Origin: Rheinheimera aquimaris
GTDB taxonomy: Bacteria; Pseudomonadota; Gammaproteobacteria; Enterobacterales; Alteromonadaceae
Direction: 5' to 3'
DNA length: 64,000 nucleotides
Assembly (NCBI RefSeq): GCF_020531985.1
Contig: NZ_JAJAVQ010000004.1
Coordinates: forward strand, 434,001-498,000
Shown piece by piece: positions 27,825-36,359 of this stretch. Each line of letters begins with the position of its first letter. The stretch's first letter is position 1. The notes under the pieces were generated by a model that had not been told where the DNA came from, did no database searches, and saw only the letters and a list, made by a program, of their open reading frames with translations. The position numbers were made by a program, and so were the translations under genes.

Positions 27825-29039
27825 ATGGCAAAGAAAGCAGTGATCCTGGTATTAGACAGTTTTGGTATCGGTTATGCGCCGGATGCTGACAAATTCGGCG
27901 ATGTTGGTGCGAATACCTTTGCCAGCATTGCGCGTGTGTTTCAGCAAAAAAAAGGCCGTCAACTGGCTTTGCCTAACCTCGCCAGCCTGGGGCTGGTAAA
28001 AGCAGCCAGGGCTGCGTCCGGCGGTAAACAAGCAGACGTTACCGATGCTGAAAACGTTGTGGGTGCCTATGGTTATGCCAAAGAGCTAAGCAGTGGTAAG
28101 GACACGCCAAGTGGGCACTGGGAAATTGCCGGTGTTCCTGTGTTGTTTGATTGGGGATATTTTTCTGATAAAACCGACAGTTTTCCAACAGAGCTGATAA
28201 GCGAGCTTTGTCAGCGCACTGGCGTGCCGGGTATTCTGGGCAATTGTCACGCGTCAGGCACTGACATTCTGGTAAAGCTGGGCGATGAGCATGTGCGCAC
28301 CGGAATGCCAATTTGCTACACCTCGGCAGATAGCGTGTTTCAGGTGGCGGCGCACGAAGAGCACTTTGGCTTACAGCGATTACTGGATTTTTGTCTGGTT
28401 GCGCGTGAACTGCTGGATAAGTACAACATAGGCCGAGTTATAGCGCGGCCTTTTACCGGTGATAGCCCGGCAAATTATGCCCGTACCGGCAACCGGCGTG
28501 ATTACTCGGTGTTACCGCCGGCACCGACAGTACTGGATAAACTTACCCTGGCCGGTGGTACGGTGGTCAGTATTGGTAAGATTGCAGATATTTATGCGCA
28601 TCAGGGGATCAGCCAGAGCTTAAAAGCGACCGGGCTGGAAGCCCTTGTTGACACGACGCTGACGCAGATGCAAAAGCAGAGTGATAACAGTATCGTTTTT
28701 ACCAATCTGGTTGATTTCGACCAGAACTTTGGCCATCGGCGCGACCCTATTGGCTATGGTGAAGCGCTGGAGTATTTTGACCAGCGTCTGCCTGAGCTGA
28801 TGGCGGCCTGTGATGCTGACACCCTATTATTGCTGACGGCAGATCATGGTTGTGACCCTACCTGGCATGGTACTGAGCATACCCGTGAATATATTCCGGT
28901 GCTGGCGTATAAACCAGGTATGCAGGCGGCCGATTTAGGCGAGCGTCAGAGCTTTGCTGACATAGGCCAGACGCTGGCGGATTATTTTGGGCTGGACGCA
29001 ATGGCGTACGGCGATTCGTTTAAAAATAAAATTAACTAA
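27825..29039 (+). CDS. deoB: Phosphopentomutase
   Basis: This 404-residue metalloenzyme interconverts (deoxy)ribose 1-phosphate and 5-phosphate in nucleoside catabolism and salvage. The alkaline-phosphatase-fold metal motifs are present: [13 protein letters not shown] at the N-terminus, [13 protein letters not shown] around the phosphorylated Thr, [16 protein letters not shown], and [21 protein letters not shown]. It is the first gene of a deoB-deoD-gpt-deaminase cluster, nine bases before deoD, with a GGAG ribosome site. Confidence 0.97.
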   Translation: MAKKAVILVLDSFGIGYAPDADKFGDVGANTFASIARVFQQKKGRQLALPNLASLGLVKAARAASGGKQADVTDAENVVGAYGYAKELSSGKDTPSGHWEIAGVPVLFDWGYFSDKTDSFPTELISELCQRTGVPGILGNCHASGTDILVKLGDEHVRTGMPICYTSADSVFQVAAHEEHFGLQRLLDFCLVARELLDKYNIGRVIARPFTGDSPANYARTGNRRDYSVLPPAPTVLDKLTLAGGTVVSIGKIADIYAHQGISQSLKATGLEALVDTTLTQMQKQSDNSIVFTNLVDFDQNFGHRRDPIGYGEALEYFDQRLPELMAACDADTLLLLTADHGCDPTWHGTEHTREYIPVLAYKPGMQAADLGERQSFADIGQTLADYFGLDAMAYGDSFKNKIN

Positions 29040-29048
29040 GAGATCTCT

Positions 29049-29750
29049 ATGGCTACTCCGCATATTAATGCGCCAGCGGGCGCTTTTGCTGAAACGGTAT
29101 TAATGCCTGGCGACCCGTTACGGGCCAAGCATATTGCTGAAACCTTTTTAACCGATGCGGTTTGTGTTAACACCGTGCGGAATATGTTCGGTTATACCGG
29201 TACCTATAACGGTAAGCCTGTCAGTGTACTGGGTTCTGGCATGGGTGTGCCGTCTATGTCCATCTATGCTACTGAACTGGTGAAATTTTATGGTGTGAAA
29301 AACATCATCCGTATCGGTTCCTGTGGTGGTTTGCCATTGTCTGTAAAAGTACGTGATGTGGTAATAGGTATGGGTGCCAGTACCGACTCAGGGGTGAACC
29401 GTAACCGTTTAGCCGGTATGGACTTTGCGGCTATTGCCAGCTTTAACCTGCTGGAAAAAGCCGTTGCGGCAGCACGTGCCAAAGATATCGACGTCAAAGT
29501 GGGTAATGTCTTTACCTCTGATCTGTTCTACAACCCGAGCGAAACCTTGTTTGATACGCTGGAGAAATACGGCGTGCTGGCAGTGGAAATGGAAGCTGCT
29601 GGCCTGTATGGCGTGGCGGCCGAGTATGGTATCAATGCGCTGGCAATCTTTACCGTCAGTGACCATATCCGCACCGGTGAGGCGTTAAGTGCAGAATTGC
29701 GTCAGACCAGTTTCAATGAAATGGTCGAAGTAGCACTGGGTTGTTTATAA
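29049..29750 (+). CDS. deoD: Purine nucleoside phosphorylase DeoD-type
   Basis: This 233-residue enzyme splits purine (deoxy)nucleosides with phosphate into base and (deoxy)ribose 1-phosphate, the substrate of the deoB product. Hexameric bacterial PNP motifs are seen: [57 protein letters not shown] and the catalytic-Asp region TVSDHI. It follows deoB by nine bases and is cotranscribed with it. Confidence 0.97.
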   Translation: MATPHINAPAGAFAETVLMPGDPLRAKHIAETFLTDAVCVNTVRNMFGYTGTYNGKPVSVLGSGMGVPSMSIYATELVKFYGVKNIIRIGSCGGLPLSVKVRDVVIGMGASTDSGVNRNRLAGMDFAAIASFNLLEKAVAAARAKDIDVKVGNVFTSDLFYNPSETLFDTLEKYGVLAVEMEAAGLYGVAAEYGINALAIFTVSDHIRTGEALSAELRQTSFNEMVEVALGCL

Positions 29751-29783
29751 TTTCCGATTAATCGAATTTGCAGGACAGATGCT

Positions 29784-30254
29784 ATGTCGCTATCAACCAA
29801 TAAAATGTTTTATGTATCGTGGGAAGCTTTCCATCGTGCAACCAAAGAGCTGGCGCATCAGCTGCTGGGCAAAGAATACAACGCGATAGTTGCGGTAAGC
29901 CGCGGCGGTTTGGTACCCGCGGCCATTCTGGCACGCGAGCTGAATATCCGGGTGGTTGACAGTATCTGTGTTGCCAGTTACGAACACGATAAACAGGGTA
30001 GTTTGCGTATTCTCAAAGACGCGAGCCTGCAGGACGATAAACAACTGCTGATTGTTGACGATCTGGTCGATACCGGCGAAACCGCTAAAGCCCTGCGTGA
30101 GCATTTCCCCAAGGCCTGTTTTGTGACGGTTTATGCTAAACCTCAGGGTAAACCGCTGGTTGATCATTATATTACCGATATAGAACAGGATACCTGGATC
30201 CAGCTGCCATGGGATATGGAACTGGCATACAGTAAACCGCTGGCCGACAAGTAA
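29784..30254 (+). CDS. gpt: Xanthine-guanine phosphoribosyltransferase
   Basis: This 156-residue phosphoribosyltransferase salvages guanine and xanthine to GMP and XMP. The PRPP-binding loop LLIVDDLVDTGETAKAL and the N-terminal VAVSRGGLVPAAILARELN are diagnostic, and length and sequence match E. coli Gpt. It lies 33 bases after deoD and is followed directly by an intrinsic terminator, which probably ends most transcripts of the cluster. Confidence 0.93.
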   Translation: MSLSTNKMFYVSWEAFHRATKELAHQLLGKEYNAIVAVSRGGLVPAAILARELNIRVVDSICVASYEHDKQGSLRILKDASLQDDKQLLIVDDLVDTGETAKALREHFPKACFVTVYAKPQGKPLVDHYITDIEQDTWIQLPWDMELAYSKPLADK

Positions 30255-30266
30255 CAGACTAATCAG

Positions 30267-30290
30267 GCCCGCTGTTGCGGGCTTTTTTTT
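30267..30290 (+). terminator. Intrinsic terminator or attenuator between gpt and the deaminase gene
   Basis: A GC-only 6-bp stem, 30267-30272 with 30277-30282, has a TGTT loop followed by eight T. The last T directly abuts the GAGGA ribosome site of the deaminase gene, whose ATG is at 30302. Confidence 0.88.
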
Positions 30291-30301
30291 GAGGAACACA
30301 A

Positions 30302-30868
30302 ATGAATAAGCATCAGGTTATGCTGGATTTACCTGGCTGGATTGACGAAGTTGTTGACTGGACTAAAAGCTACACCAGTGATGATGAGAAGATGGCCGTG
30401 GCGGTAGAGTTATCCCGTCAGAATGTATTGCGCGGCACCGGTGGCCCTTTTGGCAGTGCCATTTTTGATATAGCCAGCGGCAAACTGGTCAGTGTTGGCG
30501 TAAACCGCGTGATGCCACTGCATAACTCTACTGCCCATGGTGAAATGATGGCCATCATGCTGGCTGAGCATAAAGTGCAAAGCTTTAGTTTGTCAGCTGA
30601 TGGGGTGAAACGTGAGTTGTTCACCTCTTGTGAACCCTGTGCCATGTGTCTGGGTGGAACACTGTGGAGCGGGGTAAAACGTTTGGTTTGCGCCGCTACG
30701 GCAGAGGATGCCCGCGCGATAGGTTTTGATGAAGGCCCGGTATTTGACAGCAGCTATGCCTATTTGCAGCAAGCCGGGGTCGAGGTTGTGCGCTTAGTGC
30801 AGCGCGATGCTGCGAACGATGTACTGCAGCAGTATCTTGGCGGTGGTGGCACCATCTACAACGGTTAA
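30302..30868 (+). CDS. Nucleoside/guanine deaminase-like zinc enzyme
   Basis: This 188-residue protein belongs to the cytidine/deoxycytidylate deaminase fold. The zinc site is HGE (in [11 protein letters not shown]; most relatives have HAE) plus [11 protein letters not shown] with the PCxxC pair. [10 protein letters not shown] and [10 protein letters not shown] near these motifs resemble guanine deaminases (GuaD-type), which convert guanine to xanthine. That would fit the adjacent gpt gene, whose product salvages both bases. Specificity cannot be settled by eye; other nucleobase deaminases are possible. It starts 11 bases after the T-run of a terminator. Confidence 0.85.
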   Translation: MNKHQVMLDLPGWIDEVVDWTKSYTSDDEKMAVAVELSRQNVLRGTGGPFGSAIFDIASGKLVSVGVNRVMPLHNSTAHGEMMAIMLAEHKVQSFSLSADGVKRELFTSCEPCAMCLGGTLWSGVKRLVCAATAEDARAIGFDEGPVFDSSYAYLQQAGVEVVRLVQRDAANDVLQQYLGGGGTIYNG

Positions 30869-30885
30869 AGCCCGGGCAGGCTGTA

Positions 30886-31110
30886 TCAACGCTGCTGATA
30901 CAGCTTTTGGGCGACAAACAGGTCTTCAACTTTTTGCCGCGCCCAGGGCGTTTTACGCAAAAACTTTAAACTGCTTTTTACCGAAGGATCCTGTTTAAAG
31001 CAGTTGATATCAATCTGGTTTGCCAGCCCAGGCCAGCCAAAGTGGCTTACCAGTGACGTGACAATTTGCTCCAGCGTAAAACCATGCAGCGGATTATTAG
31101 CTTGGGTCAT
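30886..31110 (-). CDS. VF530-family small protein (DUF2132)
   Basis: This 74-residue protein reads [20 protein letters not shown], then [13 protein letters not shown], then [20 protein letters not shown], the conserved features of the VF530/DUF2132 family. The family's small compact helical fold is thought to bind DNA; the role is unknown. It is convergent with the deaminase gene and in the same direction as the isocitrate dehydrogenase gene upstream, from which it is separated by a terminator. Confidence 0.88.
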   Translation of the reverse strand: MTQANNPLHGFTLEQIVTSLVSHFGWPGLANQIDINCFKQDPSVKSSLKFLRKTPWARQKVEDLFVAQKLYQQR

Positions 31111-31133
31111 ATCGATATCCTTAAAATCAGCAT

Positions 31134-31161
31134 AAAAAAATAGCCACCCAAAGGTGGCTAT
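31134..31161 (-). terminator. Intrinsic terminator of the isocitrate dehydrogenase gene
   Basis: A 9-bp stem, 31140-31148 with 31153-31161, has a four-base loop. On the minus strand it runs into seven T (31140 down to 31134). Confidence 0.9.
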
Positions 31162-31178
31162 GCTAACAAAATTTTTGC

Positions 31179-32186
31179 TTACAGGCGCTCTAATACTGCA
31201 GCTGTGAAGTCGGTAGTACCGAAGCTGCCGCCTAAATCGCGGGTAGTGCGGTCACCGGTGGCGATGACATCAGCCAGCGCTGAACGGATTTTCTCCGCTT
31301 TGTCCTGCATACCCAGATATTCCAGCATTTGGATAGATGCCAGAATAACAGAGCTTGGGTTAGCCAGATTTTTACCGGCAATATCCGGTGCACTGCCATG
31401 CACAGCTTCAAAAATCGCACAGTCAGCACCAATGTTTGCGCCCGGTGCCATGCCCAGACCACCGACTAAACCTGCGCATAAATCTGACAATATATCGCCA
31501 AACAGGTTAGTGGTAACAATAACGTCAAACTGCTGCGGGTTCATCACCAGTTGCATACAGGCGTTATCAACAATCATTTCCTGCGCTTCGATATCCGGGT
31601 AACGGGTAGCAACTTCGCGCGCGGTTTTCAGAAATAAACCCGAGGTTGATTTCAGAATATTGGCTTTATGCACGATGGTCACTTTTTTGCGTTTTTCGCG
31701 CCGGGCTGTTTCAAAAGCAAATACCGCAATACGTTCTGCACCTTCGCGGGTAACGATGCTGGTGGCTTCTGCAACTAAACCATCGGCAGACACGACCTGG
31801 CCATGCCCTGAGTACATACCTTCGGTATTTTCACGGATGGTGATGATGTCAATATTTTCATAACGGGCTTTGGTGCCTTTGAATGAGATCACCGGGCGCA
31901 CGTTAGAATACAGGTTGAATTTCTTACGTAAGGTTACGTTAATTGACGTGAAACCTTCACCAACAGGTGTGGTGAGAGGGCCTTTTAACGTGATCTTGTT
32001 GCGGGTAATTGCATCTAATGTAGCTTGTGGCAGCAACTCGCCGGTTTTTTCCAGTGCAGTTAAACCGGCATCGACATACTCATATTCAAATTCACAGCCA
32101 ACTTTATCCAGCACCTGAATGGCGGCTTCAACAATGCTCGGGCCAATGCCATCGCCTTTAATGACAGTAATAGTTTGTTTGCTCAT
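31179..32186 (-). CDS. NAD-type isocitrate dehydrogenase
   Basis: This 335-residue protein of the isocitrate/isopropylmalate dehydrogenase family oxidises isocitrate to 2-oxoglutarate. [20 protein letters not shown] with NVRP matches the isocitrate-binding motif of NAD-dependent (IDH3-like) enzymes. In the cofactor site [15 protein letters not shown], the Lys-Tyr pair that selects NADP in E. coli Icd (HGTAPKYAG) is replaced by Asp-Ile, the NAD signature. A metal site is seen in [10 protein letters not shown]. The ATG follows AAGGA. It competes with isocitrate lyase, encoded 11 kb away, for isocitrate. Homoisocitrate or isopropylmalate activity is less likely from the motif. Confidence 0.9.
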   Translation of the reverse strand: MSKQTITVIKGDGIGPSIVEAAIQVLDKVGCEFEYEYVDAGLTALEKTGELLPQATLDAITRNKITLKGPLTTPVGEGFTSINVTLRKKFNLYSNVRPVISFKGTKARYENIDIITIRENTEGMYSGHGQVVSADGLVAEATSIVTREGAERIAVFAFETARREKRKKVTIVHKANILKSTSGLFLKTAREVATRYPDIEAQEMIVDNACMQLVMNPQQFDVIVTTNLFGDILSDLCAGLVGGLGMAPGANIGADCAIFEAVHGSAPDIAGKNLANPSSVILASIQMLEYLGMQDKAEKIRSALADVIATGDRTTRDLGGSFGTTDFTAAVLERL

Positions 32187-32201
32187 GGGGATCCTTAGCT
32201 G

Positions 32202-32251
32202 TCGTAATTATTCGGGTCGTAGTTATTCGACGTACTTAATCAGACGTACTT
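32202..32251 (-). repeat. Two pairs of short direct repeats before the isocitrate dehydrogenase gene
   Basis: TCGTAATTATTCG (32202-32214) recurs as TCGTAGTTATTCG (32217-32229), twelve of thirteen bases with a 15-base period. GACGTACTT occurs at 32229-32237 and again at 32243-32251, with a 14-base period. The block lies 16-65 bases upstream of the ATG and may be a regulator-binding region or a slippage product. Confidence 0.5.
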
Positions 32252-32388
32252 GTTTGAAAACGGCCTCTGGCGGGCCTGAAAACGGCGCAGAATATAGCAT
32301 TTTTCGGCACATTACGCCAGTTTGCTACGAAGCAGGCACAAAAATCTCAGTTATACCCTGTATAACGTATATGAATGTTGTAATAAAA

Positions 32389-33747
32389 CTACAATGACAA
32401 AGTCAGTGGGCAGTAACATTCGCTGTTGGCTGCCAGCTGCGCCAGCCAGTTATGCTCATTTGTCACTGCTGCTGGACGTTTTTCAAGCAGCTCAATGTTG
32501 TCATTAAGCAGCAGTACTTTACAGCTGTTCCAGGCAAACGAAATCGCCAATGTTCTGTTGTCGGTTAGTGTCGTCATGTTATGCAGCCACTGTGTGACCG
32601 GCTGTTGCCAGATTGTCAGTTGATACTGACACAGTAAATCAGATATCAGTGCATGAGTGCTGTCCTGGCGATAAATACTATCGTCAAAAGGGGCTGCACT
32701 GCCCAGGCGCTGTGGCGCCAGTGCCGGGCTGCTGTAGTCGTTGTGTCTGAACCAGAGTGGCGCGCACAGGCAAAGTGACACGGCCTGCCAGTAAGCTTCT
32801 GAATGCTGTTCGGCACTAAGCAGGGCAAGAGCGTGCGCCATGACTTTACTAAACTGCTGCCATACAGCCTGCGACGGGTGCTTCAATCTCGTCAATTGAT
32901 AATGCAGCTCAGCTTCGGCCAGGATAAAGGGTATTTGCTGCCTGCCGAGCAGATTCAGCGCCAGATGAAGATTGCTTATTTGTTGTTGTTGCCGGTTTAA
33001 CTGACTTGCTCTGGCCAGCACCGGGGCTGCCAGCTCTGGCTGTTGTTGCAGATACTGTTCCAGCTGTTTGGTTTCAGCATCGTATAACTCCGTGAAGCGG
33101 GAGTCCGCGCTGAAGTTTTCAGTGCTTGGCGCAAGGTCTGAATTATCCAACTGGCCCAGGCGCTGTAGCAGCTGTCTAAGCAAAGCAATTTCATACTCGC
33201 TTTTCGTCACCGCGATACGCAGGCCAATCTGCTTTGATAGAGGCAGTGATTGACTGCTCAGATATTCTGCCTGCGTCAGGATCAGGCTCAGAGGGTTTTG
33301 CAGCCAGTAAGCAACCTTGCGCTCAGTCGGATAACTACCGGCCAGTATAAACCGCAGGCTGCTGCTTTGCGGGCTTTGCTTTAATATGTGCGCTGCTAAC
33401 AGTGCGGGGTAGGCTTGCCATCTGGCGCTTCGTGCCTGCTCTGGCATGGCCTGGCACAGTGCGCTGCAAAACCCGGCCCGAACGGCAAGCTGCAGAGCCT
33501 TTTCCGGCACTTGATAATGCCTGCATAGCAATAATATGATTTCGATGCGCTGTAATGCTATAGGTATGCCGGTTTCGCTTTGCAGTAACAGCGCACAGTT
33601 TTCAGTTAGTGACAAACGTATCGCAGTTAGCTGCATACTCAATTTCAAGGCGGTATCGGGTTCTGAGCGGGTACTCAGATAGCGGCAACTTTGGAGTACC
33701 AGCTCCTGATACTGATTGAACGTGGTAACCTTAGTCTGCACTGCCAC
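32389..33747 (-). CDS. Hypothetical 452-residue helical protein
   Basis: I do not recognise this protein. It is Leu/Gln-rich, almost entirely helical by composition, with no signal peptide, membrane segment or clear catalytic motif. Residues near 150-200 and 230-290 look like helical repeats. The start is GTG at 33747 (or GTG at 33741); both overlap the preceding gene by 11-17 bases, so it is probably translationally coupled to the DUF3192-like gene. It would be the last gene of the run from the diguanylate cyclase through ppnN and xni. Confidence 0.65.
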   Translation of the reverse strand: MAVQTKVTTFNQYQELVLQSCRYLSTRSEPDTALKLSMQLTAIRLSLTENCALLLQSETGIPIALQRIEIILLLCRHYQVPEKALQLAVRAGFCSALCQAMPEQARSARWQAYPALLAAHILKQSPQSSSLRFILAGSYPTERKVAYWLQNPLSLILTQAEYLSSQSLPLSKQIGLRIAVTKSEYEIALLRQLLQRLGQLDNSDLAPSTENFSADSRFTELYDAETKQLEQYLQQQPELAAPVLARASQLNRQQQQISNLHLALNLLGRQQIPFILAEAELHYQLTRLKHPSQAVWQQFSKVMAHALALLSAEQHSEAYWQAVSLCLCAPLWFRHNDYSSPALAPQRLGSAAPFDDSIYRQDSTHALISDLLCQYQLTIWQQPVTQWLHNMTTLTDNRTLAISFAWNSCKVLLLNDNIELLEKRPAAVTNEHNWLAQLAANSECYCPLTLSL

Positions 33748-34159
33748 GCACAGCCTGATACTGCAATACTGCTGACTCGCCTATTGCAATTAACTGTCTG
33801 TTTTTAAACAGCAGCGCAGTGCACTCTGCTGTAGTGGTAATGCCATCGGGAGTGTCACGATGTGTACGGTAATACAATACCTGATACAGCGTATTGCCTT
33901 GTTGTTTTGCCGCCGTGATATCTGGCGAGCCTAGCCGATCCAGTACCTGTTGCTGGTTAATACCGCTGTTCAGCGTGTATTGACTGATGATTTTATGATT
34001 AAACACTTCGCGGTCAGCCCAGGTCATTTGTTCCACATCATCCTGATACCAGAACAGTACCGCCAGAGTTAGCATTACATAAATCAGCACGCCTAAAATG
34101 AAGCCGCTGAGTTTGCTGATACGAAAGTGTGAGGTAAGATGCTGAATGTTTGCCTGCAT
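33731..34159 (-). CDS. Membrane-anchored DUF3192-like protein
   Basis: This 142-residue protein has one membrane helix (about 17-38) and a periplasmic domain. The stretch VLDRLGSPDITAA, VLYYRTHRDTPDG, ECTALLFKNRQLIAIG aligns by eye with the DUF3192 lipoprotein at 41050-41412 (IRTLLGTPDFTES, VLFYRTHHQKSDG, ECTPLVFKQNRLTGWG), so the two are paralogues. The fold resembles the SmpA/OmlA-type small envelope domain. Its ATG lies two bases after the xni stop, with AAGGA inside the xni end. The function is unknown. Confidence 0.75.
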   Translation of the reverse strand: MQANIQHLTSHFRISKLSGFILGVLIYVMLTLAVLFWYQDDVEQMTWADREVFNHKIISQYTLNSGINQQQVLDRLGSPDITAAKQQGNTLYQVLYYRTHRDTPDGITTTAECTALLFKNRQLIAIGESAVLQYQAVRGSAD

Positions 34160-34161
34160 AT

Positions 34162-34971
34162 TTATCCTTCCTGCGGGACAATACGCATTTCCTGCAGGTT
34201 TAGCCCCAGCTGAACATCTGTTTTTAATGTCAGGATTTGCATAAAAATCTTAATTTGTTCTTTATGCTGCAGAATTTTTTCGCGCAGTTTTTTGTGACAA
34301 TCCGGATGCTCCAGCGCATCAGTCAGCGTAGCTCCCAATGCCAGTAAATCGTGTGCGCCTTTCGGACCAATGCCGTTTACGCCGGGAATATTGTTGGTGC
34401 TATCGCCAACCAGACTCCAGTACCTTACCAATTGGGTAGTGCTAACGCCAAATTTTTGCTGCACATCTGTTTTATTATGGAATTGACGGGCAAACGCATC
34501 ATAAATCTGAATATCCTGCTCGAGCAGCGGCAAAAAGCCTTTGTCTGTTGAAACAATAGTCACCTGTTGTCCATGCTGAGCCATTTTTACCGCGACAGAA
34601 GCAATAATGTCGTCAGCTTCATATTCAGCTTGCTGAAAACTGTTTATACCGGCGTTTTTCGCAACCTGTTGCAGGTTTTCCAGCGCACCGGCCAGTATTG
34701 CCGGCATTGGTTTACGATTCGCTTTATAGTCCTGATACAAGGCTTTGCGCCACAGGCTGTCACGGCCGTCAAACACCAGCAGCGCGTGGCTGGGGGATAA
34801 TTCCTGCTGCAGTCTGGTCAGCGCCTGACGCAGCATATTTTCTGTATTGCGGACTATCTGTGCTTTTGTGCTTTCGGCAACGTCATCCGGCAAAGGCAGG
34901 TACGGCCGTTCCTGCACTGCATATAAACGCCGTATCAGGTTCAAAGCATCAATAAGCAGTAAATGAGCCAT
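34162..34971 (-). CDS. xni: Flap endonuclease Xni (ExoIX)
   Basis: This 269-residue protein is a stand-alone member of the 5'-nuclease family, like E. coli Xni (251 residues). MAHLLLIDALNLIRRLYAVQ, ALLVFDGRDSLWRKALYQDY with KANRKP, EYEADDIIASVAVKMA, VSTDKGFLPLLE and VGDSTNNIPGVNGIGPKGA (helix-hairpin-helix) are family motifs. The family acts on flap structures in DNA. The ATG directly follows the TAG of ppnN with no gap; this ppnN-xni neighbourhood also occurs loosely in E. coli. Confidence 0.93.
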   Translation of the reverse strand: MAHLLLIDALNLIRRLYAVQERPYLPLPDDVAESTKAQIVRNTENMLRQALTRLQQELSPSHALLVFDGRDSLWRKALYQDYKANRKPMPAILAGALENLQQVAKNAGINSFQQAEYEADDIIASVAVKMAQHGQQVTIVSTDKGFLPLLEQDIQIYDAFARQFHNKTDVQQKFGVSTTQLVRYWSLVGDSTNNIPGVNGIGPKGAHDLLALGATLTDALEHPDCHKKLREKILQHKEQIKIFMQILTLKTDVQLGLNLQEMRIVPQEG

Positions 34972-36330
34972 CTAACGTACAACCCGATAACACGGAATAT
35001 ACTTACTGCCAGGCAACTTCATCCTGCCCTGATCAACAAAAGCCTGTAACAGCGTGTCCATCATTTGCATCAGTTTTGGTTCACCACTTATCTGGAATGG
35101 ACCATGTTGGCGTATCGCTTTAATGCCTTCGTCTTTTACGTTACCGGCAACAATGCCGGAAAAGGCACGGCGCAGGTTAGCTGCCAGTGTTGCTTTGTCT
35201 TGCTCCAGGTGCAAGTCAAGTGCGGCCATGTTCTGATGATTCGGGACAAAAGGCTGCTGGAATCCGGGTTCAATTTGCAGTGTCCAGTTAAAGTGATAAG
35301 CATCTCCTACCGATTTGCGGTAGTGTCTGACCTCTGCTGCGCCAAGTTTGAGCTTACGCGCCACAGCAGGGGCGTCATCAATAATGATTTCGAACAAGTC
35401 CAGTGCTTCTTTGCCAAGTGTATTCTCGATAAAGCTGGCAATTTCACGGAAGTAAGCTTCACTCTGTTTCGGTCCGGTCAGAATAACGGGTAGAGTTTGC
35501 TGCCGGTTATCCTGATGCAGCATGATACCAAGCAGATATAACAATTCTTCTGCGGTACCGGCACCGCCTGGAAAAACAATAATACCGTGTGCCACCCGGA
35601 CAAAGGCTTCGAGCCGTTTTTCGATATCAGGCAGTATTACCAGCTCATTAACAATAGGGTTTGGTGGCTCTGCTGCAATGATACCTGGCTCTGTTAGGCC
35701 CAGATAGCGGCCACTGCTACGGCGCTGTTTGTTGTGACCTATAGTGGCGCCTTTCATTGGCCCTTTCATGGCCCCCGGGCCGCAGCCGGTACAAATATCC
35801 ATGCCGCGCAGGCCAAGTTCATAACCTACTTCTTTGGTGTATTTGTATTCGGTTTCATTAATCGAGTGGCCACCCCAGCACACAATCATATTGGGTTCGT
35901 TACTGGCATCTATAACACGGGCATTACGCAAAATATCAAATACTGTATGGGTAATGTGTGGGCCCAGGTTTAAATCTAGCCAGCTTTTATTGCTTTGCAG
36001 GCGGCTGTGGTAAAACAATATATCTCTTAAAACGGCAAACAAATGCTCATGTATGCCTTTTATTATCTGGCCATCAACAAAAGCGCTTTGCGGCGGGTTG
36101 AACAGTTCAATTTTGATACCGCGCTCACGGCTAATCAGGTTGACCGAAAAGTCTTTGTATTGATCGTATATTTCAGCAGAACTGTCAGTGTGGCTGCCGA
36201 CGTTTAATACAGCAAGACAGCAGTTACGAAACAGTCGGAAGGCCTCTTGCTCGGTGTTTTGCTTTAAATGGTCTACTTCTAATTGTGATAACAGATCCAT
36301 AGACCCTAGCGGGTTTAGCTGCACATGCAT
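34972..36330 (-). CDS. ppnN: Pyrimidine/purine nucleotide 5'-monophosphate nucleosidase PpnN
   Basis: This 452-residue protein matches E. coli PpnN (YgdH, 454 residues), which splits nucleoside monophosphates into base and ribose 5-phosphate and is controlled by (p)ppGpp. The LOG-family signature is complete: MDICTGCGPGAMKGPMKGA, then FPGGAGTAEELLYLLGI. It has the extra N- and C-terminal domains of PpnN rather than the short LOG form. AAGGA lies nine bases before the ATG. It follows the diguanylate cyclase gene by 29 bases and abuts xni, suggesting one transcript that links nucleotide signalling and turnover. Confidence 0.95.
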   Translation of the reverse strand: MHVQLNPLGSMDLLSQLEVDHLKQNTEQEAFRLFRNCCLAVLNVGSHTDSSAEIYDQYKDFSVNLISRERGIKIELFNPPQSAFVDGQIIKGIHEHLFAVLRDILFYHSRLQSNKSWLDLNLGPHITHTVFDILRNARVIDASNEPNMIVCWGGHSINETEYKYTKEVGYELGLRGMDICTGCGPGAMKGPMKGATIGHNKQRRSSGRYLGLTEPGIIAAEPPNPIVNELVILPDIEKRLEAFVRVAHGIIVFPGGAGTAEELLYLLGIMLHQDNRQQTLPVILTGPKQSEAYFREIASFIENTLGKEALDLFEIIIDDAPAVARKLKLGAAEVRHYRKSVGDAYHFNWTLQIEPGFQQPFVPNHQNMAALDLHLEQDKATLAANLRRAFSGIVAGNVKDEGIKAIRQHGPFQISGEPKLMQMMDTLLQAFVDQGRMKLPGSKYIPCYRVVR

Positions 36331-36359
36331 ATGTGATCCTTAAATAGTGGTAATACCCG

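Noticed and set aside
29793..30299. 168-codon minus-strand frame opposite gpt
   Set aside because: It is a shadow of a certain gene; no ribosome site or family motif.
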